In this document: in pieces, positions 8,797 to 19,466 of the stretch | Position numbering within the stretch: the first letter of the stretch is position 1 | Layout: each line of letters begins with the position of its first letter | Origin: Stagonosporopsis chrysanthemi | Taxonomy: Eukaryota; Ascomycota; Dothideomycetes; Pleosporales; Didymellaceae | Assembly (NCBI GenBank): GCA_022560025.1 | Contig: JAFISE010000226.1 | Coordinates: 1 to 40,944, forward strand | DNA: 40,944 nucleotides | Reading direction: 5' to 3' | Made by a program: the position numbers and the translations under genes | Notes under the pieces: model-generated | Told to the model about the DNA's origin: nothing | What the model saw: the letters and a program-made list of their open reading frames with translations, nothing else | The model's database searches: none

Positions 8797-10104
8797 TTAT
8801 ACCCAATTGTGCCCCCGACTCATTATACTCCCCCGATCATCCCCTGCAACACTGATCTCTGTCGTACATGTGATAGTACCCACGCTATCCTTCCCTTCCA
8901 TACTCTGCTGCGCTTCCAGCATTGAGTGCTCACTATCATTATCCAGATCGTGTTTCGGCCTCTGCTGACCCCCTATCGCATTCCCGTTCAGAACATAACT
9001 GTTCCCAATTTCCTTCATCACATAGCTGTTGCCAGTCCCTTTGCCCACGCTCTTGCGGCTGCGCGATGCAGAACCGATGATGCTCTCCGGCATCACGCGG
9101 CGCAATAGCGTTTCGAAAGTCTTGCGCAGGGGAGGAAGAGACGCAGTGAATGCGCCGACGAAGACTTCGGCGATCGCGAAGATGGAGAGGTTCACGCCGG
9201 ACCAGGTGGGGTCTGGAGAGGAGTAGAGAGATTTCATTTCGTAGAGTTTGAGCGCGGAAATGGCGGTCGTGCTAGAGATTATTAGTCATTGTGGTGAGCG
9301 CGAGGGAGGATGAACGAGGCTTACATCAGACCGAGCAGGAAGACAGCGCGGACGCCCCAGAGAGTGCGCTTGGGGAGTTGGACGCGCGAGATATATACCA
9401 GTGGTGCAACTGTGTATATGAGATCGGTGAGGATATTTGTAGCAGCGCCGGAATAGCCTTTGACATGTGAGCCTTGCCTGAATGCTGTTGCCAAGTACGA
9501 GTGCTCACCTGATATAACTCTTGGTGTGTCGCCCCAACAGCTTCCCGGGCCTGCGAGGTTCCAGTGCTTGGAAATAGGCCGGCACTCGCCCAGCAAGATG
9601 ACGGAAGGAAAGACGAAATTGATGCCCACGTGGATGATAACAGACAGCCAGATAATGATGCGGTATGCTCGAGAGAAATCGAGCTTAAGGATGTACGCGC
9701 AGATGCTGAGCTTGATCAAAGCCATACCATAGAGGTTGAATAGCTGGCCGAACCATAACCATTCGAGGTACTTCTCCAGGTTCTCGGGTGTTTGGATTGG
9801 ATCCCAGACGTGCCTTCCACCGCCAACTTCTGCGGTTTTGTAGGCGAAAGACGCGCCGACCACTGCAAGTACCTGAAAGTTATATGTTAGGGAATTGGAC
9901 CAAATATATCAGCACCGCAAAGCTTACATGACCAGTCCATAAGAAATGATCTGTTAGTTGGAAGAAGTTGCTATTCCTCCAGCTTATCCATAAGCGTAGA
10001 ATCACGAATATCGAGCTGAAGACGATCAACGTGATGATTGGGATCTTGAGATCATTGGTACGGTCCTCCAGAGGCAGACCATCTGCGGGAACAGCAGCAG
10101 CCAT
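8797..10104 (-). CDS. PTH11-like seven-helix integral membrane protein (fungal rhodopsin-like domain)
   Basis: Four exons on the minus strand (10104-9928, 9872-9509, 9457-9325, 9271-8797) give 382 residues. The introns are 55, 51 and 53 nt, all GT-AG; the first has a CTAAC branch point. The junctions keep frame and family sequence: WTGH/VLAVVGASF, RVIS/GYSGAATNILTDL and FLLGL/ITTAISALKLYE. Features of the fungal PTH11-like family are a short N terminus before helix 1 (IPIITLIVFSSIFVILRLW), the WFGQLFNLYGMALIKLSICAYIL helix region, the Cys-containing loop GECRPISKHW...CWGD, NILTDLIYTVAPL, and DPTWSGVNLSIFAIAEVFVG before SLPPLRKTF. The cytoplasmic tail of about 110 residues is hydrophilic and has two GNSYV repeats. 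Family members act as cell-surface receptors in some plant pathogens; the ligand here is unknown. Confidence 0.88.
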
Positions 10105-12502
10105 ATCGCTGTACTAAAGGAGAAGAAGGGACTGTAGAAAGTAGCGGAAAAGAAACGAGGCTGCTGATGCTTTGACCACACCAGGCGGTTAGACTTGCAG
10201 CAAGCACAGAAGGCGTCTTTCAGGCGGGAATGTGCATGGGGCGGAGAATTTCCGTCGAGGGTCGGAGCGGGCTGTTGTTAGATATGAGATCACATATAGC
10301 CACAGCTAAGGGCGAAAGGCAACAGACAGCCGACCTCAGCAAGGTCCGCTTAGCCAAGCAGGGTCTGTTCTTGGTGCGGGTGGGTCTGTGCAGGAGCGTC
10401 CGTTGCTGGAAACAAAGTGCTCCACCAAACCGTCTACAGACCGCAAGATCAGGTCATGACATGTCAGATGCTTCGTAGAATCGGTTACGAGATGTTAGAC
10501 CTACTTCTCTACCACTAAGCTGTCAATCGGATCCGAGAATGCCACTGTGAAGGCTTGCGGCGTGTCTCGAGATCTGGTCGACGCAGTATCGAGGCTTCTG
10601 GATTCAATACCCTAAACATTCTAGCTGAAAGATGTAGCTTTGGCGTAGCTTTGTGGTGCCTGTCAGGGCAACCTTTGGTGGAAATAGAGTTCACTAGCGT
10701 GATAGCGCCGTCGCTTGAAATCGTCTCTAGCTGATAGACCCTTGCCTGCGTTCCCCGAGTATCTCAAGTTTTCCGTCCCAGAGGATGACCGGCGTTTGTG
10801 GTCTTTCTGATCGTCATGTCGTACAACTCATTACTCAAGATTGTCACTGACCAGGGGAGTAAACCGCTTGACGGGATGTGTTTCTCGCAGATTGAAACAT
10901 CATCCCCACCGGTGCTGAGGCGCTCGGTAGCGTAACCAATCTTTTCAACAACATCCACAATCGGTCTCGCCAGCTGCGCCTATCTACATACGCCCATGAG
11001 GTGGCTGTATATAGTCGCGTACCGTTGCCTTGTTCGTTCCTTGCACTCCTCAGAACAGGAAGTATCTCGCCACGTGGGAAAGTCGACATAGCGCCAAACA
11101 CGCCAGGCCCGCTGTAAGTCTAAAGCTTACTCGCAAAGTTTCACTGGCAAATCGCGTCCAAATGCGGATGGGTGAGTTGAGCCACTTTTGTTCGGCGACG
11201 GCGAAGCCGCGATGACGAGCCACAGCGACGTTATACATGGCGTGACTATACTTGGTCGCCCCGCAAACTATGAGATGAGACCGAACAGACTCAACTTCTT
11301 CAAATTGTAGTCACTTATACAGTCGTGAGGCCCCGGGCCAAGGTGGGTGTTGTGGAGGAATATATTCTACATCAACCGCATAGCACATCGCTGCTGATCC
11401 AGGAGGGCGGAATACATACTGACGTGTATCGGAGATTTCAGCCCATATCTGGGGCAGTCCGCGCGCAACGGGAGGTCCTTAGAGGGAAGGTGGACAACTT
11501 GGTACTGTGGTATCACTGGTCAGTGCAAACAGGGATTTGACAGGCATTTTACCGAGAATAGGAACGAAACTGCGCCAATAAACAGGCTCCTTTGCATTAG
11601 TAAGAGGAGATTGCTCTGTGCGCATCTGTTATCAATAGCGGAATAGGCTTTCTAAACACTAGCCCACGCACCGGCCAGGGACTCTACTTTTAGCGAGAGA
11701 ACGCACGCCGAGACACGTGGGAATTCTTGCTTAGGGCCGCTAGTGTCACGCTAGGCAGATCGTGCGGGAGTGAACTAGGTTCGTTGATTTGAATTCGCAG
11801 ATCCAGCTCTTAGCACCAACCTCAGTCGATCTAGAAGCGGGCGAACCGGATAAACAATGGTACAGTATCACGTCGACCTCTATGTCGACACATGCATGTC
11901 ATCGATGGCTTGCAGGTTTACGTGTACACGGACCTCTCGCTCACACGAAACGCTAATTCAGCGCACTTGCGAAATCCTCACTGCCACTTTGGGGTCTCGC
12001 CCGCTCGTTAGTTTGCGCTACCCGCGTCCATAGCTACAGCATTCGCTTACGTTGCTGGCTGCACGCAGTGACCATCAGTCAGGGCCAGCCACTAGATGCT
12101 GCAAGCCCGCTGTACCCCTGGATGGCAGAGCTGAAAGCCTTTCATCACCATGGAACCGGACAATGAAAGACTTTCCTATCCGTTTCTCGCTTTGTGGATG
12201 CAAATACGGCCAAACGGGTGGGTATCGATAGAAGGCCGTACCAGTGACCCGCAAACCGTTCGCTTTCTCAAGAGAAATCGTTCGATAAGACCGTCTTTAT
12301 CTCGTCGCCCACGGTCTCCCATGCCGAGAAACCGAGTATCGATAGCTCAGCCTTGAAAATCATGGGCAGAGTTTCCGTCCCCTTTTGAGTACTTACAGAC
12401 ACTTAACGTCCTGCGCCCGCATTTAGGCAGGTCTTGCGGTTCACTCATTTCCCGCACCCAGTCTACATCCATCCAGTTGGTTTCATTCTTTCGATCTCCA
12501 TT
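10105..12502. other. 2.4-kb region without recognisable genes
   Basis: The open frames here are all under 90 codons and lack coding character or family motifs. CACGTG boxes occur near 11071 and 11714. No tRNA, terminal inverted repeat or transposase motif is seen. The region should hold the promoters of the PTH11-like gene (-) and of the GMC gene (+). The rest may be decayed or non-coding. Confidence 0.55.
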
Positions 12503-14476
12503 ATGGGCTCCCTTTTCAACGGCCTCTGCCTTTTTACTTGCTGGCTGCCAGATATTCTTAATTCACCCATACAGATACTCCCAGGGTCTGAGCCAGAGAT
12601 CGCTGGGAAAACTTTCGACTATATCATTGTTGGCGGCGGACTCACAGGACTCACTGTCGCCAATCGTCTGAGCGAGGACAAGAGTCGTAAGGCGTGACTA
12701 CAAGATAAAAGTTGACCAGGCTAACAAATCGCAGGCTCGGTCTTGGTTATCGAAAATGGCAACCTTGTGGATGACATCTCGACCAGAGTCCCCTCTTACG
12801 CCAACAGTCTAAACAAAGCATTGATGTATGACATCACATCGGCTCCTAATGCCGCTCTTGGAGGTCAAACTAGACCAGTATACGTAGGTAATGTCGTTGG
12901 CGGCGGCTCCGTCGTGAACGGCATGGCCTTCGACCGTGCTTCCGCTGCCGACTATGATGCATGGGAACGCCTCGGTAACACTGGATGGAATTGGGACAGC
13001 TTGCTATTCTATTTCAAGAAGTCCACGACCTTCACACCACCTGTGCCATTACTCAATGCGTTTGGCGTAACATATGATGCTTCTTACTATGGTACAAATG
13101 GACCAATCGATGCATCGTTTCCGCCGTTTGAATATGAAGATATGACCTCCATCTGGGCAGCATTCAAGGCTCAAGGCGTCCCTCTACCTAAAGAGCATGC
13201 TTCTGGCAACGCCGTAGGCGCCTACTGGATCCCTACTGCGCTACGACCCCTGACACAAACTCGATCTGACGCCCGTAATGGGTATTACGATCCGGTCAAA
13301 GGTCGCAGCAACCTCGCCCTCGTCACAGGTAAGACTGTCAACGAGGTATTGTTTGACTGGGGCCCCATCTCTGGCTATAAGGCGAAGGGTGTCCAATTTC
13401 GCACACAATCAGACAACACCATCAAACAGGTCTACGCAAGCAAAGAAGTCATTATGGCAGCCGGAGCTGTCTTTACACCCCAACTCCTCCAGCTGAGCGG
13501 TCTTGGACCAAGGAACGTCCTCAACGCAGCAGGCGTATTTGTCAAAAAAGACATGCCAGCCGTCGGCGCAAACATGCAGGATCATCCTAACGCCAACCTG
13601 CAATTCGACCTGAAGAACATGGCTGTCCCTAACCCCCTTTCCGGCCTCGACCCCCTCTTGAACGCCTCGTCTTGGGCTCAATACACCCTTGACAAGACTG
13701 GCCCCATCACCCAGGCTCACGGCAGCAGCCTCGCCTTCCTAAGCCTCCAAACCATCACCGACAAATACTCCTCCATTGTCTCCTCCATCCGCAGCCAAAA
13801 TGCACGCTCCTACCTGCCCGCCGTGTACTCCGACTCAAAGCTACTCGCCGGCTTCAACAAGCAGCGCGAGATCATCGCAGACTTGCACTCGCGCTCGGAC
13901 GCCGCAGCCGCCGAATTCCCCATGGTAGCCTTCGGGCTCGCCATCGGCGCGCTGCAGCGCCCGCTCAGTCGAGGCACCATCACTCTCAACCCGAAGAACA
14001 AGTACGGCGCCCCTGTTGTGCAGTGGAACACGTTCCAGAACCCGATCGACCGCCAGATCATCGCGGAGATGGTGCGCTGGCTGCGGCAGCACTGGGCGCG
14101 CCCCGAGCTCGCCAAGTTCTCCCCCGTGGAGACGGTGCCCGGGGCGGGCGAGACGGACGACGAGATCATCCAGGCGCTGGTGCAGACCAATGCGTTGGAG
14201 GCAAGTTTTGCACACATGTCTGGCAGCTGCTCAATGATGCCGGAGTCGCTGGGCGGTGTGGTAGGGGGCGATTTGCTGGTCCATGGGGTCAAGCAACTGA
14301 GCATCGTGGACGGGAGTATCATCCCGCTGGTGCCGGCGGCGCATCTCCAGGCTACCATGTATGCGGTGGCGGAAAAGGCGGCGGACCTGATCAAGGCGAG
14401 GAATCCGGCTGCGGCGTCAGGGCCGGTGTCGATTTTTAACTTGCTTAACCCAGCGAGGTGGTTTAAGTGGAGATAG
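12503..14476 (+). CDS. GMC-family FAD-dependent oxidoreductase
   Basis: Two exons (12503-12686 and 12735-14476) give 641 residues. The 48-nt intron starts GTAAGG and has a GCTAAC branch point; the junction reads SEDKSR/SVLVIENG. FAD-dependent alcohol, aldehyde or sugar oxidases and dehydrogenases share this fold; the substrate is not readable here. Seen: the dinucleotide-binding motif VGGGLTG (44-49), GMC signature 1 (NVVGGGSVVNGMAFDR), signature 2 (AAGAVFTPQLLQLSGLGP), and catalytic histidines near 555 (AHMSGSCSMMP) and 598 (PAAHLQATMYAVAEKAADLI). The Met-Ser-Gly around the first histidine departs from the common HPVGTC. The N terminus is short and mildly hydrophobic, so secretion is possible but not clear. 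The start is the first in-frame ATG; upstream codons lack one. The 3' third has higher GC than the 5' part. Confidence 0.93.
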
Positions 14477-14856
14477 GGAGCAGGTGCCACTTTCATTGTG
14501 TATAATTTTCCTCTTCTGCTACTTGAACATACTTCCATTTAGATTCTGTCGGTAACATCTTTAAATATACCACTCTTCATCTTATTCTTTAATCATGTTT
14601 TCGGGTCCTCAGAGGGAAGGTAGAATACATAGTGCACATGCCTGGGTAGCATCTCCACTGTAGTTTGAGTACGGCAGTTAGCCACCACAGTGACATGTAC
14701 TCTTGCTTATCCTTCTGCTGACCGTTTCTTGTCACACCGACAAGATCTTTTGAGAGCGCATGCAACCCAGGCTTGTATCTGATATCGCCCTCTTTCTTCT
14801 TACCTTCGGAAAGCTTCGAGTGTTGGGGCAACAGAGACGCAATCTGTCTGTTGGCC
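14477..14856. other. Spacer after the GMC gene
   Basis: Holds the GMC 3' UTR and presumably the promoter of the disrupted gene that follows. No motif worth naming is seen. Confidence 0.5.
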
Positions 14857-15775
14857 ATGGTCCGTATTGCCTCGTGGTTCCGATCTGCTCCAGAATTAAG
14901 AGTATTCACACAGCCGCCTTCATGCTCGGAGCGATCGGTGTACTTTCCCTCCAACTTTGGCTGGGGCGCAACGAGTGGAAACTATGCCGATACCTCGTTT
15001 CAAGGTAGAATTGATCCTGGTTTCTGGCGCTCGTGTTATCTGTCATCCACAACGCCCGTGTACGATACAGCCCTGGCATCTGCTTTAGCGGTCAAACACC
15101 AGCTTTGATTACGTCTTACACCAATGTAGAATGGGCTCTTGTAGGTAAACAGGTAGGGCAAGCATTGTGCTGTCCGAGGTGAGTAACATGGGCAGAGTCG
15201 GAATGGTCATCTACTTTACTTCGACAGAACGGCGATGCCGAAAGACCTCAACTCACTTCAAAACCCTGCACTTGCCAGAGGTATCCACTTCTACCGATTC
15301 AAGGTCTTGGCCTGGTTGGCTCTGGCCCGGGGATGATTCCACACGGGTTGAGACATGCACCACGACAACATTGATTGCGCCCGTCGCGTTATGGGCTGAA
15401 CCAATAGTAGTCTACTGGCAGCCCAGTGACTTGACTCGATTCCCGGGCGCATATGATTCACTCCTCACTGCTTCGATGGGTGCAATGAAAGGGACCAAAT
15501 CCACTTTCGCAGCTAGATCGGCAGACACTAAACTCTCGTATGCAAACGAGTTGTTACCAGGTATGGACACCAGCACCAAAGCCGAAACAACAATTGGAGC
15601 TGTACTTGCAGCAGCATTCGTGTCGGGCTTGGCCATGATGTCTGGCAATTCACCGACGCTAAGGACCAGGTTGAGAGGGGCCTGGCGAGGGAAGATGAAT
15701 AGAAGATCGCAACCTGCTCGAGGAAGGTACTTGGCATGCCTGGGTCACCGTGTCGTAACTCTGTTGAGGAAGTAA
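14857..15775 (+). pseudogene. Frame-disrupted small single-pass membrane protein gene
   Basis: Three pieces in different frames read like one fungal membrane protein of the 'TPP-C ... YSPG-C-SG ... CCP' type (family recalled, not searched). Piece 1 starts at ATG 14857 (good context GGCCATGG) and carries VFTQPPSCSERSVYFPSNFG and DPGFWRSCYLSSTTPVY. Piece 2, in another frame from about 15066, carries YSPGICFSGQTPALITSY and ALCCPR, then a GTGAGT donor at 15180. Piece 3 carries IVVYWQPSDLTRFPGAYD and the probable membrane helix TTIGAVLAAAFVSGLAMMSG, ending at 15775. Pieces 1 and 2 would join if two bases near 15064-15065 were extra, too short for an intron. The splice from piece 2 to 3 does not restore frame cleanly. 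This is a pseudogene, a sequence error, or a gene whose introns I have misread. Confidence 0.42.
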
Positions 15776-15995
15776 TGGTGATGCTGTTGCAACATCATTC
15801 CGCTAAGCGATGCATGCAGCCTTGGATCCATGCCGGTAATTCGGTCTGGAATGAGCTGTTTCTGAAGTGAAAAAGCGACGCCGTCCTGTAAGCTTTCAAG
15901 GAGAGAAACATGCCTCGATCGTGCTTGAGATTACTCCTGCAGTCTAATATGCTTTGTTATTATACACCCAATGTACATCATACTAGTCTTACACT

Positions 15996-17002
15996 TCACG
16001 CAGGCTTGACACCCTTGTGAATCGCCGCAATGCCATCAGTGAGGTTCTCATACCCCTTACCTGGAATGAGGAACCCAGCATCCCTGATCATTCCGCTGAA
16101 CTCCTCCTGGCTAGGGAACTTTGCAATCGACTCAACAAGGTACTGGTAGCTCGCCCTGTCGCCCGCCACAAGCTGGCCAATGTACGGAATGGCGTTGAAA
16201 CTCCATTGCTGGTAGACGGCGTTGAACAGCGGGTTCTCGACCTTGCTGAATTCCAGGCAAGCGAAGACACCGCCAGGCTTCAGCACTCTGAACGCCTCCT
16301 TCAGCGCAATTTCCTTGTGTGTAAAGTTCCTGATGCCGAATGCAACGGTGTAGAGATCGATCGAGCTGTCTGGGATCATGTCCAGCTTCTCAGCGTTGGC
16401 CTCGACGAACCTCAGCCGTGGGCTCCGTGCGTACGGTGTCTGCAGACTCCTCTTCTTGCCCTCGGCCAGCATGTCAGGGTTGATGTCGGCTACCGTGACG
16501 TTGGTGTGCGCGTCGTTGTTGATGTGGCTAGCGTGGTCGAGCATGCGGAAGGCGATGTCACCGGTGCCGCCGGCAATGTCGAGGATATTCCAGCCTTTCT
16601 GGTCGGCAGAGGGGGCGGTGAGGGGGTTGCGCCCAGGGTTCAGGTTGCGCACGAAGTGATCCTTCCATAGGCGGTGGATGCCGAGAGACATGAAATCGTT
16701 CATGGAGTCGTAGTTGGAGGCGACCGAGGAGAAGACGCCGCGGACTGTGGAAGAATTGTCAGCGTTGCCTCTGGCTACAATTGACAGGTTTAGGTCTCAC
16801 CTCGCTGCTCCTTCAACGCCTCAGCAACCGTCTCAAAGCCAAAATGCGTCGTCCCATCCTGTGCGTCTTTCGGCGGCGGAGGTGGCGGCGGCTCCCTCAC
16901 GCCTCTGGGCGCAGAGGCAGAGAAAGCTCTGGCCGAATGCCTCCCGATTCTCGTCCTCGCGTCCAGCAGCTGGCGCCCTATCCGTATCCGTGAAGTCTGC
17001 AT
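15996..17002 (-). CDS. COQ5: Ubiquinone biosynthesis C-methyltransferase COQ5 (UbiE family), mitochondrial
   Basis: Two exons on the minus strand (17002-16801, 16744-15996) give 316 residues; the intron is 56 nt. The junction EALKEQR/VRGVFSSVASNYDSMNDFM reproduces the conserved N-terminal family motif. COQ5 methylates the 2-polyprenyl-6-methoxy-benzoquinol ring with S-adenosylmethionine on the matrix side of the inner mitochondrial membrane. Seen: an Arg-rich presequence (RIRIGRQLLDARTRIG, then RAFSAS), a proline run (residues 38-44), SAM motif I (ILDIAGGTGDIAFRML), DINPDMLAEGKKR, NAEKLDMIPDSSIDLYTVAFGIRN, and EAFRVLKPGGVFACLEFSKV. The C terminus YENLTDGIAAIHKGVKPA is family-typical. Length matches fungal COQ5. 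It is divergent with the BCKDH gene, 272 bp away. Confidence 0.96.
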
Positions 17003-17274
17003 GGCGATGTCGTGACGGAGCGATTCAATCTCTTGGCGCGACTTTTCTTCGATGATGCGCGCGAGTTCCGCCGCGCTAACACGTGCGTCCCTTTCGTCTC
17101 CGATTCTCCGCTGTTTTCTTGTCCCGCTCGGCCCAAGCCCGCTGGCCTGACATCAACGAATCTGGGGTTCGGCTTAGAGGCGCTTCGGCTTAAGCAAAAC
17201 AACCGACCACCTTCCTCCCCGGATGCCCCAAAACCCCAAGCCGGCCCACGGACATGTAGAATGTACACGACAAA
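17003..17274. promoter_or_regulatory. Head-to-head promoter of coq5 and BCKDH E1-alpha
   Basis: Only 272 bp separates the two start codons, so both core promoters and 5' UTRs must lie here. It is GC-rich and lacks a clear TATA box. Both products are mitochondrial, which makes co-regulation plausible (inference). Confidence 0.7.
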
Positions 17275-18774
17275 ATGTCTTTCCGCTACTCTGCACGCAG
17301 ACTGCGACTCCAGAGACTGCCCGCAACATGCAATGCCTCGCGGACAGTGAGAGCACCTGCATGGCAGTGCCGAGGTGTAGCTTCGACTGCCAACGCTGAG
17401 AAGTATGACGCGAATGCTGCCTTCTCCGCTCTAGAACTGACAAAACAAAGGGTTCTCTTCCCTGGAGCATTGAACAGCGAGTTCACAAACACACTCGAGT
17501 TCCTAGAGCCATCCAAGTCGAAGGGTGCTATATCGACATACCGATGCCTCAACCAGTACGGCGAGGTCATTGACAAGAGCGTGGGCGCAGACACAACAGA
17601 CGAGGAAGCCCTTGAATTATACAAAAACATGGTGAAGCGTACGTCAAAGTTTCAAGCACTTGGACTACGTGACTGACCTTTGACAGTCAGCATAATGGAC
17701 CTTCTCATGTTCGAAGCCCAGCGTCAAGGTCGCCTCTCCTTCTACATGGTATCTGCAGGCGAAGAAGGCATCTCCATCGGCTCCGCCTCCGCGCTGCACC
17801 CCTCGGATGTAATCTTCACGCAGTACCGCGAATCAGGCGTGTATCTCCAGCGAGGCTTCACGCTCGCGCAGTTCATGAACCAGCTCTTCGCCAACAGCTC
17901 TGACCACGGCCTGGGACGCAACATGCCCGTTCACTACGGCTCCAAGGAACTCAACATCCACACCATCTCCTCGACTCTCGCAACCCAAATCCCCCATGCC
18001 GCCGGCGCCGCCTACGCACTCAAACTGCAAAATCAAGGCACCGTGGGCCGTATTGGGGCGCCCGCTGAAGGCAAGGAAGTCGAACGCGTAGCCGTGTGTT
18101 TCTTCGGCGAAGGCGCCGCCTCGGAAGGCGACTTCCACGCTGCGCTCAATATCGCCGCCACACGCCAAGTGCCCTGCATCTTCATCTGCCGCAACAACGG
18201 CTACGCCATCAGCACGCCGACGTCGGACCAGTACCGCGGCGACGGCATCGCCTCGCGCGGCGCCGGCTACGGCATGTCCACGCTGCGCGTCGACGGCAAC
18301 GACATCTTCGCGGTGCGGCGCGCCGTCAAAGCCGCGCGCGCCCTCGCCCTCGAGGACGGCGGCCGCCCCGTCCTCGTCGAGTGCATGGCTTACCGCGTCG
18401 GCCACCACAGCACCAGCGACGACTCGTTTGCGTACCGTCAGCGCGTCGAGGTCGAGGACTGGAAGCGCCGCGACAACCCGCTCACCCGCCTGCGCAAGTG
18501 GCTCGAGGGACGCAAGCTGTGGGACGACGACAAGGAGAAGGCCCTGCGCGGTGCGACGCGCAAGGAGGTCCTGAGGGCGTTCGAGGAAGCCGAGAAGCAG
18601 AAGAAACCTAGCATCAAGCATGCGTTTACTGATGTCTGGGAGGGGCTCACCGAGGAGCAGAAGGCACATGTTAGTGAGATGAACGATATTCTCAAGCGAT
18701 ACCCGAAGGAATATGATCTGGAGGGATATGAGGGCGGAGCGCGGGGTTTGGAAGAGTTGCTGCAGAAGAAGTAG
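17275..18774 (+). CDS. 2-oxoisovalerate dehydrogenase E1 alpha subunit (branched-chain keto acid dehydrogenase), mitochondrial
   Basis: Two exons (17275-17638, 17687-18774) give 483 residues. The 48-nt intron has a GTACGT donor, and its removal gives YKNMVKLSIMDLLMFEAQRQ as in the family. With E1-beta, the subunit decarboxylates keto acids from Val, Leu and Ile using thiamine diphosphate in the mitochondrial matrix. Seen: an Arg-rich targeting peptide (MSFRYSARRLRLQRL), the FPGALNSEFT segment, RISFYM-like RLSFYMVSAGEEG, SSTLATQIPHAAGAAYA, and the thiamine-binding motif from GEGAASEGDFHAALNIA to CRNNGYAISTP (about 262-297). The phosphorylation-loop segment YRVGHHSTSDDSFAYR is present, so inhibitory kinase control is possible. 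Bias toward GC at third positions rises in the second half. Confidence 0.96.
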
Positions 18775-19466
18775 ATGAGAAGAAACGTCCAAATGAACAA
18801 TACTCTGTACTGCTCTCTCGTTGTTTCGTTGCTCGGAGCGCTTTGCGCGGTGCATCGCCCCTGTAATTCACGAGGGCAATCAAAGCTCACCAGCAGTGTG
18901 TTCGCCAAACCAACCATGACTTCCACATCTCGACGTGCAAATCTTAAATCACAAGACGCGTAGCATAGCTTTCAACAGAGTACATTCGATCTGAGCCCCC
19001 ACCTAACCCACCTAACGGAGCACCGCAGCTCCAACACCGAGCAACGAAGCTCAAACCCCGCAGACAGACAAAGACATTCTTATGTAGCAATCCAACCCAC
19101 ATGAACATGCGCCGTGCCAAGCGCCGGTAACAGATGATTCGAGTCGACCCGATCCTATTTAATTGCATCGACTTCGATTTGCAGTGTAGAAACGGAGCAG
19201 TAAAACGCCAGCGGGGAAGTCCGCGATGGGAGAAGCAAAGCCAAATGCGAAAGAAGAAATACAATGTGCGTGCGAGTGTGAGTGCGAGTAAACAAACGCT
19301 TGCTGAACGACAAGAGGGAAGAGACGAAATGCGCCTCCGGCTGACGTAGCGGGGTCAGCGAGCCTATCTAGAGCGGGATGATGGCGCGTATGCAAGATGC
19401 AGTTTTTTGGTGGCGATGAAATGCGAGTATGTGTGCCTTGGTATGTGTTGGGGTAGGAGATGGTGC
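18775..19466. other. Convergent 3' intergenic region
   Basis: BCKDH E1-alpha (+) and atg13 (-) converge over about 690 bp. It should hold two 3' UTRs. Short open frames on both strands show no coding character. Confidence 0.6.

Noticed and set aside
13810..14538. 242-codon minus-strand frame opposite the GMC gene
   Set aside because: It overlaps the conserved GMC C-terminal motifs and has no motif of its own.
12503..18774. Secondary-metabolite cluster around the GMC enzyme
   Set aside because: No polyketide synthase, peptide synthetase, terpene cyclase or cluster regulator is present. The neighbours are housekeeping genes.
17833..18855. 340-codon minus-strand frame opposite BCKDH E1-alpha
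   Set aside because: It is antisense to a clearly identified enzyme. It is open only because of strong third-position GC bias.
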